Below are positions 6,653-12,816 of a stretch of 12,816 nucleotides of DNA, in pieces (the first letter of the stretch is position 1; the number at the start of each line of letters is the position of its first letter). The DNA comes from a bacterium. GTDB lineage: Bacteria; Verrucomicrobiota; Verrucomicrobiae; Limisphaerales; J093. The stretch spans positions 1-12,816 of the forward strand of contig JAKCAB010000271.1 of assembly GCA_021839785.1 (NCBI GenBank). The letters are read 5' to 3'. Below the pieces are notes generated by a model. It was not told the origin of the DNA, did not search any database, and saw only the letters and a program-made list of their open reading frames with translations. The position numbers and the translations under genes were made by a program.

Positions 6653-9652
6653 CTATTGCTTCAAGCGGTAGAACTTCGCCGGGCCTGTCGCCGGCACGGT
6701 TTGCGGATTGGCCTGGCTGGCCGAGGCGGTGTATGGCCCCGTTACCGCGGTGGCTTCTTCGAGGGTACCCGTGCCGGTCCAGGAGATTTGCACGCTGCCC
6801 GCCGCGAGGACCGGCGCGTTGAACTTCGGCGGTTCGCCGCCCGCCGGCGGTTCGACGTTGTAGAACGCGATGTTGTCGATGGCGAAATACCAGCTATCGG
6901 TGCCCAGCGCGGAGAGGCGGAGGCGCACGTCCGATTTGCCGGTGGCCTGCGGCAGGCGAAAGACCTCCACGCGCTTGCCTTCGACGCGGTCGTCGTTCAC
7001 GCGCGGCACGATGTAGTCGTCGAGCGCGGCCGTGATGGGCGCCCCCACGCCGTCGCCGTACTTGCCACCCTTCGCCTCGCCGTTGTCCACCCAGGCGGCG
7101 GTGTCGGTGTTGGCCCTGGTAAAGGTTGCCACTGCATCCATAGTCCCATCCGCGTTCAGGACGATGTCCGGGCTGTCGAGGAAGTACGCGAGCGGCAGGA
7201 AGGTCTGGCCTCCGTCCACCGAGTACTCGATGCCGCCGTAGCTGTCCTGGTTCTGCTCGTAGATGCTGCTGAGCGTCAGCACGACGCCCTTGGTGAGCGC
7301 AGACAAGTCGAACGCCTTGCTCACGATGAACTGGGCCTGGCCGCTGTAGCCGCGTCCCAGGGCGTCGGTGTTGCAGCGGCCGTCGGATTCCGTGTAAAGC
7401 ACGTTCCCGGAGAACAGCTTCTCCGGCGTGTCGATCGGGACGCCGTTGATCGACTGGCCGGGGGCCACATTGAACACCCGGTCGCCATCGACGTTCATCA
7501 CGTTGTCGATCGTCGTCACCGCCCAGTTTTCATAAACGGTCGAAGTCTGGTCTGTGGGATCGGTGGAGTCGTTGCAACGGGACGTGAAGTTCCAGGCGTT
7601 CCAGTTGGGCGGCGTGGTGCCGTCGGGCATGGCATCGAAGTTCTCGGTGACGCTGGCGGCGGGCACCACGATGTTCTTGAGATTGCGGAACGCCCACTTC
7701 GAGTTGTAGGTGTTGCCGGCGGAGTCCTTGTAGGTCAGGTCGGCGGTGTGAGATTCGCTGGGGATTTGCAGCCCGTCGGGCGTGTAAACGATCTTTACCT
7801 CGCTGCCGCTGCGGGTCTTGGTGGGCGTCACCGCCTGGCCGTCAACCTTCAGCGCGATCGACGCGTCATCCAGCTTGTTCGGGGTGCCGTCGGCGAGGAC
7901 GATCGTCAGCGACGAACTGACCTGATTCGCCTGGCGGGGCACGGGGGCGGGGCTGACCGATTTCGCATACGGGGCGATGGGCGAGGTCGAGACCCGGTAG
8001 GTTTTCAGGCCGCCGTTGGCGGTGTCGTTGAGCAACACGCGCGTGCCGTCGGCCTTCAACGTGTACCACTCGATATTGGCGTCGCCGCCGCCCTGTTCCC
8101 AAACGGTGCGGAACGGATACACGCCCGCCTCCTCCACGACGAACGTGAACAAGGTCTCGGCCACGCCACGACCGCCGTCGTACTCGCCGAGCTTGATGGC
8201 GGAGAACGCGTCCTGGATAGCGCCGCCCATCGTCTTGAAGCCGTCGTCGCTGGCCACGCCCATCGTGGTGGCGCCGGCCGGCAGTTCCACGTAGGTGATG
8301 ATTTCCGCCGCCACGCCGTTGTTGCTGCCGTCGCTGGCGGGCAAACCAGGCATGTAGTCGTCCGGCTGGAAAGTGCCGTAGCTTCCGGCGTTCGGGCTGA
8401 CGTTGATCACCGTGTCGATCTCGAACTTGATCGCGGCGTTGTCCGGCACGGGCGCGTTGGCCGGGGCGATGGCCACGCCCTGGTTGAAGTAATCAGCCAG
8501 GTTGGGCAGCGGGGCTCCGGTGGCATCCACCAGCTCCCCGTTGAGCGCCGCCTCCGCGCGTGCGCTGCTGTTCGCCTGGTTGGCCGAGTTGGCGAACATG
8601 CGCCAGACGAAACCGCGCTTCGAGGTGTCGGGCGTGACCTTGGTGCTCGGCGGGAGGCTCACGTAGTTCGCCACCACGAACGTGTACGCGAGCGAATCCG
8701 CCTTCGGGGGCGTGGCGTTGTCGGTGAACGCGAGTTCCACCGAGTTGGTCGAGAGCGGCGGCAGCAGCCCCGGCGGATCGTACTCGACGGTCGTCACGTC
8801 GCCGGCCTTCGAGATGCCGGCGGTCACGTCGGCGCCGTTGAACTTGAGTTTGACCGAAGGCTGGCTGACCTGCGTCGAACCGTCCTTCAACTGGATGACC
8901 ACCTTCGCATCCGGGGAAATGCCACCGCCTTGCGGCGCCGCGGAAAGGGCCACCGGCCAGGTGGGAACGTCCAGGCGCGTGGTGATGCTGAGGTCATCCA
9001 CCCAATGGTTGTCGTACGCACCGCCGGTGCGGGCGCCGAAGCCAAACCGCCCCGCCGTTGGCGTGAAGGCCCCGAGCAGGTTGGTGTACACCACGGTCGT
9101 GCCCACCGAAAGATCCAACGAGCCGTCGATGTCCACGTTGATCCGGACCGGCTGGAACGTGTTGTTGCGGAAGACCCCGCCGATGCCTTTGGTCGAGGCA
9201 ATCACGACCCCGCCCTTCTTGATGTCGATGGCCGGCGCTTCGCCGCCCCCGTTGTCGTAGGTGTCGAACGAAACCGTGAGTCCCGTGCCCGCGCCCTCCT
9301 CGCCCATCGCGCCATCCGGCAGATCGGAGGCGAAGTTGAAGCTGAACCCGTCCGCGCCGGAACCCCCGCCGATCAACAGTTTGAACGTGGCGGTGAAGCC
9401 GGTGACCGTCGCGCCGCCGTCCAGATCGTCGATGATGAAGCCGCCTTGCTGGCTGCCGACCGCCTTGGTCAGTTTAAGCACGCCATCCTCGATGACCCCC
9501 GCATTGGCATCCCCCTGGTCGCCGTAAAGCGTGGCGCCGGCCGGCGGCGAGCTGAAGTCCGTGTTGAACGTTCCCGCCAGGCTCGAGCAAAGACTCAAGC
9601 CGGCCAGCACCGACGGCACCGCGGCCCGGTGAAGCAGTGTTTGTTTGCGCAT
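6653..9652 (-). CDS. Large secreted modular protein with lectin-like, Ig-like and PA14-like domains
   Basis: A 999-residue protein with a signal peptide (MRKQTLLHRAAVPSVLAGLS, cleavage about residue 26). Residues about 29-227 look like a legume-lectin/concanavalin-type jelly roll (ADGFSFNFASDLPDG at 100-114; VSFDTYDNGGGEAPAIDI at 127-144). Residues 249-327 and 579-655 are two related Ig-like repeats sharing 'LKxxGxxVT...VxYxPxGL.P..S'. Between them, about 380-553, is a PA14-like region (VELPAGATTMGVASDDGFK at 455-473, then EEAGVYPFRTVWEQGGG). Residues 668-932 form another beta-rich region with an INDIAF-like ending (WYFAIDNIAFYNV). The C-terminus (944-999) ends PATGPAKFYRLKQ, a module I associate with verrucomicrobial secreted proteins. 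No catalytic motif is seen; a glycan-binding surface or extracellular protein is likely. The leader just before the ATG is A/C-rich with no Shine-Dalgarno site; an intrinsic terminator follows. Domain names are by eye and need profile searches. Confidence 0.85.
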   Translation of the reverse strand: MRKQTLLHRAAVPSVLAGLSLCSSLAGTFNTDFSSPPAGATLYGDQGDANAGVIEDGVLKLTKAVGSQQGGFIIDDLDGGATVTGFTATFKLLIGGGSGADGFSFNFASDLPDGAMGEEGAGTGLTVSFDTYDNGGGEAPAIDIKKGGVVIASTKGIGGVFRNNTFQPVRINVDIDGSLDLSVGTTVVYTNLLGAFTPTAGRFGFGARTGGAYDNHWVDDLSITTRLDVPTWPVALSAAPQGGGISPDAKVVIQLKDGSTQVSQPSVKLKFNGADVTAGISKAGDVTTVEYDPPGLLPPLSTNSVELAFTDNATPPKADSLAYTFVVANYVSLPPSTKVTPDTSKRGFVWRMFANSANQANSSARAEAALNGELVDATGAPLPNLADYFNQGVAIAPANAPVPDNAAIKFEIDTVINVSPNAGSYGTFQPDDYMPGLPASDGSNNGVAAEIITYVELPAGATTMGVASDDGFKTMGGAIQDAFSAIKLGEYDGGRGVAETLFTFVVEEAGVYPFRTVWEQGGGDANIEWYTLKADGTRVLLNDTANGGLKTYRVSTSPIAPYAKSVSPAPVPRQANQVSSSLTIVLADGTPNKLDDASIALKVDGQAVTPTKTRSGSEVKIVYTPDGLQIPSESHTADLTYKDSAGNTYNSKWAFRNLKNIVVPAASVTENFDAMPDGTTPPNWNAWNFTSRCNDSTDPTDQTSTVYENWAVTTIDNVMNVDGDRVFNVAPGQSINGVPIDTPEKLFSGNVLYTESDGRCNTDALGRGYSGQAQFIVSKAFDLSALTKGVVLTLSSIYEQNQDSYGGIEYSVDGGQTFLPLAYFLDSPDIVLNADGTMDAVATFTRANTDTAAWVDNGEAKGGKYGDGVGAPITAALDDYIVPRVNDDRVEGKRVEVFRLPQATGKSDVRLRLSALGTDSWYFAIDNIAFYNVEPPAGGEPPKFNAPVLAAGSVQISWTGTGTLEEATAVTGPYTASASQANPQTVPATGPAKFYRLKQ

Positions 9653-9945
9653 AATGCGTTGTTGGTTGTGTCAGGTTGTTTGTTGTCCTTGGTTCCCGGC
9701 ATGTCACTGTCCCCGCCCGCCGGCGCAACCACGGGGTGCGCGCGGGGCTGGATCCGGCAGCGATCTGCAAAGAACCAAAGCTTGGATGTACGGTTGTCAC
9801 CCTGGCAGCAACCGCCTTGAAAAAGCAAGTCGAAAGCAGGAATTGAGCAACTCGAACGCAAGCCTGGCCGGCCTTGGCCACGCGGCTCGCCCGATTCGGC
9901 CAGCGGGCGTAAGTTCACGCCGAATCAAGAAACCGGCGCTCAACC
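9653..9945. promoter_or_regulatory. Divergent intergenic region
   Basis: These 293 bases separate the start of the 999-residue gene (leftward) from the start of the DUF434 gene (rightward), so both promoters should lie here. I found no convincing -35/-10 pair on either strand; TTGAAA at 9817-9822 has no good partner. The leftward leader (9653-9690) is nearly free of G and repeats CAAC several times, which would make an unstructured RNA before the ATG. No tRNA, riboswitch-like fold or repeat family was recognised. Confidence 0.4.
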
Positions 9946-10686
9946 ATGCCCGAGAAACGTAGCCATCGCGGTCCGGCCCCGGAAGACGGAGACCTTTTTG
10001 CCTCGCGCCACTGGCCTCAGCTCCGCCAGGCCACCCAGGACTTGTGCTGGCTGCTCGATCGCGGCTACGCGCTCCATTCGGCGGCCGAGTTGGTGGGCAA
10101 TCGGCACGCCCTCACCGCGCGGCAACGGCTCGCGGTCACCCGCTGCGTTTGTTCCGAAGCCGCCCGCCTGCGCCGCCGGCAACATGAAGTCGCGCCCCCG
10201 CAGGTTCGCGACCAGGAGTTGTGGCTGGACGGCTTCAACGTGCTCACCGGGATCGAGGCCGCCCTGGCTGGCGGCGTGCTGTTGCTGGGTTGCGACGGCT
10301 GTGTCCGCGACCTGGCCAGCGTCTATGCCCGGCATCACGAGGTCCAGGAAACCGGCCCGGCGCTCCGCCTGCTGGGCGCCACGCTCACCGCCTGGGGCGT
10401 GCGCCGCTGCTGCTGGTGGCTGGATCGCCCCGTTTCCAACAGCGGGCGGCTCCAACGGCGCCTCCTTGACCTGGCCGCGGCCAGCGGTTGGGACTGGGCG
10501 GTGGAACTGGTCTTCAATCCGGACAAGGTCCTGGCCGGGGCCAGCGCCGTCATCGCCACTTCGGACAGCGTGATCCTCGACCGCTGCCAGCGTTGGATCA
10601 ACCTCACGCGACTGGTGATCGCCGAACGCGTCCCCAACGCTTGGCTCGTGGATCTCGGCGCGATCGCGTCCGAAAACCGCAGTTGA
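9946..10686 (+). CDS. DUF434 domain-containing protein (NYN/PIN-like motifs)
   Basis: A 246-residue cytoplasmic protein (no signal peptide or membrane segment). I recognise the DUF434 family, known from archaea and bacteria and of unknown function. The N-terminal part has the helical segment QATQDLCWLLDRGYALHSAA (28-47) and ELVGNRHALTARQRLAV (48-64). The C-terminal part has ELWLDGFNVLTGIEAAL (91-107), GCDGCVRDLASV (115-126), WLDRPVSNSGRL (158-169), VELVFNPDKVL (186-196) and IATSDSVILDRC (203-214). The spaced acidic residues D95, D159 and D207, with N98 in 'LDGFN', resemble the metal-binding centre of NYN/PIN nucleases; this is inference. The ATG at 9946 gives the usual family length; no Shine-Dalgarno site. 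It precedes the second GH172 gene by 124 bases, with no functional link that I can name. Family call strong, activity unproven. Confidence 0.9.
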   Translation: MPEKRSHRGPAPEDGDLFASRHWPQLRQATQDLCWLLDRGYALHSAAELVGNRHALTARQRLAVTRCVCSEAARLRRRQHEVAPPQVRDQELWLDGFNVLTGIEAALAGGVLLLGCDGCVRDLASVYARHHEVQETGPALRLLGATLTAWGVRRCCWWLDRPVSNSGRLQRRLLDLAAASGWDWAVELVFNPDKVLAGASAVIATSDSVILDRCQRWINLTRLVIAERVPNAWLVDLGAIASENRS

Positions 10687-10810
10687 AACGGCACCTTGCC
10701 CGTCGCACCAACCTTGCCGGCCGCGCGCACTGACGCCCGCGGCCACGGCCAGTTCGGCGCGCTGACTCGATTTGCCTTCCCCAACGTCGGTTTTGGAGTT
10801 CAATCGGGCC

Positions 10811-12352
10811 ATGAAAGCCCTCCTCCCCTTCGCGTTGGCGGTCTCGCTGTTCACCGCTCCGGGCACCGGCCTCGCTGCCGACTTGGATTCGCTGCCGCGG
10901 TTGACGCCTGGCCGCACCCAGGCCGAGAACGCGCTCTGGATCGAGAACCCGCTGACCGCCCGGTTCAACACCTCGAACCGCGTGGTGGTGGCCGACCTCA
11001 AAGGCCCGGCGGTGATCGCGATGATTCACTTCGCGCTCCCGCAAAGCCATTTCGGCGCGCCGATCCAATTGCTGAACCGCGATCTGCTCCTGCGCGTGTT
11101 CTGGGATGGCGAAGACCAGCCCAGCGTGGACGTGCCGCTGGTGGATTTCTTCTGCGACCCAAACGGCCTCCGCGAGGAGGTGAACACGGCGCTGGTGAAC
11201 AAGCGCCGCGGCTTCAACGCTTATTTCCCCATGCCGTTCGCGAAATCGGCCCGCGTGGAACTGGTCTATGACGGGCCGGTGGCGCCCGGCGAAGCGCTCT
11301 GGCGGCTGATGCCTTGTTACAGTTATGTGATGTACCGGACGCTCGCCGACCTGCCGGCGGACACTGGCTACTTCCACGCGAGTTGGCGGCAGGAAGGTCT
11401 CCTGCTCGGCCAACGCGACTACCGGGCGCTGGACGCCCGCGGCCGCGGCAAGTTCGTGGGCTGGAACGTGACGATGCGCCTGCCGGGGCGCGACGGCTAT
11501 CCCGTGGACGAAAACGAGAAGTTCTACGTGGACGGCGAAGCCACGCCATCGATCGAGTTCCAAGGCATCGAAGACTCGTTCGGATTCAGTTGGGGTTTTC
11601 CGCCGACGGAGAGCCAGTTTCCGTTGACGGGCTTCTACAAATTCATGAAGGGCGCGATGGGCTACCGGTTCTTCGTCCAGGACGCGATCAGCTTCGAGCG
11701 CTCGCTGAAGGTCGAAATCGGCTTCGGCGCGAACGAAGACCCGACGTTCCGCCGCGAATTTTCGAAGCGCGGCAACACGCTGCAATTCTCCAGCACGGTT
11801 TATTGGTACCAAACCGAGCCGCACGCTCCGTTCCCGCCCATGCCGCCGGCCGCCGAGCGGGCACCCGCGCCGGAAACGGCCTTCTGGCCGGAGAAGGAAA
11901 CTCTGCCGGACCCGGCGACACTCCGCCAGCGGGGGGTGAAGCTGGAAGTGCTGTGCGGCCGCAGCCAGGGCGAGGTGTTGTTTGCCGAACCGGGGTATTC
12001 GGCCAAGGCGGTCGCCGGCTACCGCTTCGAAGGCTGGCCGCTGCCGGTTTACCACTGCCTCGCCGGCAACGACGTGGCCGAGGTCGAGCTTCAGGTGCCG
12101 AAAGGCGCGGCCGGCTCCGTGCGCGTGTTCGTGATCGACCCGGACCATTTCGAAGGCGGCCGGCGGCAGACCGTCAGCGTGGCGGGGCGCACCGTTGCCG
12201 CGCTCGAGCACTTCAACGACGGTCGCTGGCTGGAAGCACGGGTGAGCGCGGCCGACACCGCGGAGGGCCGCGTGCGGGTCTCGGCGAAGAACGCCCGCCA
12301 AGGCTCGAACGCCGTGCTTTCGACGATCGAATGGGTGGTCGCGCGTGAGTGA
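10811..12352 (+). CDS. Secreted DUF2961 / GH172 protein, long form with extra C-terminal domain
   Basis: A 513-residue protein from the ATG at 10811, where a signal peptide begins (MKALLPFALAVSLFTAPGTG, cleavage near LAA at 21-23). The GH172 region spans about 26-345: RVFWDGEDQPSVDVPLVDFF (95-114), AYFPMPFAKSARVELVY (137-153), DENEKFYVDGE (233-243), QGIEDSFGFSWGF (251-263) and YWYQTEPHAPFP (331-342); the last is identical over twelve residues to the short paralogue at 1404-2462. E236 and E254 align with the paralogue's candidate catalytic glutamates, but the usual GTGSEDYF is replaced by QGIEDSF, pointing to another subgroup or substrate. After a proline-rich linker (343-368) comes a domain of about 135 residues, beta-rich near its end (376-511), that I do not recognise; it may be a carbohydrate-binding or dimerisation sandwich. 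An in-frame ATG at 10772 would place 13 residues before the signal peptide and is rejected. Confidence 0.9.
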   Translation: MKALLPFALAVSLFTAPGTGLAADLDSLPRLTPGRTQAENALWIENPLTARFNTSNRVVVADLKGPAVIAMIHFALPQSHFGAPIQLLNRDLLLRVFWDGEDQPSVDVPLVDFFCDPNGLREEVNTALVNKRRGFNAYFPMPFAKSARVELVYDGPVAPGEALWRLMPCYSYVMYRTLADLPADTGYFHASWRQEGLLLGQRDYRALDARGRGKFVGWNVTMRLPGRDGYPVDENEKFYVDGEATPSIEFQGIEDSFGFSWGFPPTESQFPLTGFYKFMKGAMGYRFFVQDAISFERSLKVEIGFGANEDPTFRREFSKRGNTLQFSSTVYWYQTEPHAPFPPMPPAAERAPAPETAFWPEKETLPDPATLRQRGVKLEVLCGRSQGEVLFAEPGYSAKAVAGYRFEGWPLPVYHCLAGNDVAEVELQVPKGAAGSVRVFVIDPDHFEGGRRQTVSVAGRTVAALEHFNDGRWLEARVSAADTAEGRVRVSAKNARQGSNAVLSTIEWVVARE

Positions 12353-12516
12353 TGCGCGCCGCCTGGCTGACTGCATTTCCCTTCCGGCCAGCGATCGCCG
12401 CCTGGCCAGTGGGCGTCGGCTGGAGCGAACAGTTCCAACGACGCGCGCAGGCGGAAGATCGACTGGAAAGGTCGCGAAAATTGCGTATGCTTAGGCGTCA
12501 TGGTTTGAAACTTTAA
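12352..12516 (+). CDS. Possible small ORF overlapping the GH172 stop (54 aa), weak
   Basis: An ATG shares its A with the TGA stop of the GH172 gene (TGATG junction), a layout typical of translational coupling, and opens a frame of 54 codons ending in TAA. The peptide (MRAAWLTAFPFRPAIAAWPV, then an arginine-rich second half) could form one weak hydrophobic segment followed by a charged helix. I recognise no family, and frames like this arise by chance in GC-rich DNA. The candidate promoter of the next gene would lie inside it. Confidence 0.15.
   Translation: MRAAWLTAFPFRPAIAAWPVGVGWSEQFQRRAQAEDRLERSRKLRMLRRHGLKL
12464..12491 (+). promoter_or_regulatory. Candidate sigma-70-like promoter of the CBM48 gene
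   Basis: TGGAAA (12464-12469) and TATGCT (12486-12491) each match four of six consensus bases and are 16 bases apart, about 46 bases upstream of the CBM48 start codon. The match is modest and could be chance. Confidence 0.25.
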
Positions 12517-12527
12517 CCCGCCACACC

Positions 12528-12534
12528 GGAGGGG
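12528..12534 (+). promoter_or_regulatory. Strong Shine-Dalgarno site of the CBM48 gene
   Basis: GGAGGGG lies directly before TAT-ATG, so the GGAGG core (12528-12532) ends five bases before the start codon at 12538. It fixes the start of the CBM48 gene. The other genes of the window show no comparable site, which suggests this one is translated more strongly or in a different way. Confidence 0.85.
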
Positions 12535-12537
12535 TAT

Positions 12538-12813
12538 ATGAGCAAAGTATCGCACGCAAAACCGCAGGAATTCACCATCACGGCCCCCGGCGCGTCGAAC
12601 GTGTCGCTGGTCGGCGATTTCACCAACTGGCAGCAGCATCCGCTCGCGATGAAGCCGGTCGGCCCCGGCGTTTGGAAGGTAGTTGTGCCGCTGCCGCCGG
12701 GCACGCACCACTACCGGTTTCTCGTGGATGGCGAATGGCGTGACGACGCCGAGTGCACGCTGCGGGTGCCCAACCCGTTCGGCACCGAAAACGCCGTGCG
12801 CCAGGTCAGTTGA
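12538..12813 (+). CDS. Stand-alone CBM48 / AMPK-type glycogen-binding domain protein
   Basis: A 91-residue protein that is almost entirely one early-set carbohydrate-binding domain of the CBM48/isoamylase N-terminal type. Key places are VSLVGDFTNWQ (22-32), GVWKVVVPLPPGTHHYRFLV (44-63) and DGEWRDD (64-70); the conserved aromatic residues W31, W46 and W67 sit where glycogen-binding members use tryptophans. There is no signal peptide, so it should be cytoplasmic. Such domains usually are fused to branching or debranching enzymes or act as AMPK beta subunits; here the domain stands alone, as also seen in other environmental bacteria. A role in binding glycogen or regulating a glycogen enzyme is inferred. 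The ATG at 12538 has a strong ribosome binding site. The gene is complete, ending three bases before the window edge; what follows it is not visible. Confidence 0.9.
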   Translation: MSKVSHAKPQEFTITAPGASNVSLVGDFTNWQQHPLAMKPVGPGVWKVVVPLPPGTHHYRFLVDGEWRDDAECTLRVPNPFGTENAVRQVS

Positions 12814-12816
12814 CTG

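Noticed and set aside
6656..9820. A 1054-codon open frame on the plus strand opposite the 999-residue secreted protein
   Set aside because: Its translation is rich in Arg, His, Val and Gly with no domains, typical of the antisense of a GC-rich gene. The minus-strand frame has a signal peptide, recognisable domains and its own terminator.
10604..12376. A 590-codon minus-strand frame opposite the long GH172 gene
   Set aside because: It is a low-complexity R/H/A-rich shadow; the plus strand carries the signal peptide and GH172 motifs.
12387..12413. Inverted repeat GGCCAG...CTGGCC behind the long GH172 gene
   Set aside because: The stem is only six bases with a ten-base loop and no T run, so it is not a convincing terminator.

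Overview
This window looks like the chromosome of a GC-rich, Gram-negative, polysaccharide-feeding bacterium, most likely a member of the Verrucomicrobiota; this is an inference. The reasons are two secreted DUF2961/GH172 proteins, a DUF6786-type secreted protein, a large secreted lectin-like protein ending in the 'KFYRL' type of C-terminal module common in that phylum, mostly missing Shine-Dalgarno sites, and a heptamer short tandem repeat inside a gene. There is no sign of phage, plasmid, insertion sequence, CRISPR, tRNA or rRNA.

Left part (165-4908, all on the minus strand, so read right to left): a CstA-family pyruvate/peptide-type transporter (2530-4908), then a secreted GH172 glycosidase (1404-2462), then a secreted DUF6786 protein (165-1379). 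The gaps are 67 and 24 bases, so this could be one operon. The transporter has an unusual C-terminal extension ending in RRCC, which recalls the separate small partner protein YbdD/YjiX, and it carries a five-copy heptamer repeat in its coding sequence. Divergent from it, on the plus strand, is a DxxH-type TIM-barrel sugar isomerase/epimerase (5129-6178).

Middle (6179-9652): a 57-residue membrane protein (6300-6473, minus), a strong intrinsic terminator (6596-6621), and the gene it ends, a 999-residue secreted modular protein (6653-9652, minus) with a lectin-like jelly roll, two related Ig-like repeats around a PA14-like domain, a second beta-sandwich region and a C-terminal module.

Right part (9946-12813, plus strand): a DUF434 protein with NYN/PIN-like acidic motifs (9946-10686), a second and longer secreted GH172 protein with an extra C-terminal domain (10811-12352), and a stand-alone CBM48 glycogen-binding-type protein (12538-12813) with the only strong ribosome binding site in the window.

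Working together (inference): the two GH172 enzymes would release furanose sugars (known members act on alpha-D-fructofuranosides and alpha-D-arabinofuranosides) outside the cytoplasm. The DUF6786 protein may be a mutarotase-like partner, the TIM-barrel enzyme could isomerise the imported sugar, the CstA protein would handle a small carboxylate such as pyruvate, and the lectin-like protein may hold glycans at the cell surface. I saw no complete unknown defence or mobile system. The most unusual items are the CstA C-terminal extension, the in-gene heptamer repeat, the GH172/DUF6786 pair and the unlisted small membrane protein.
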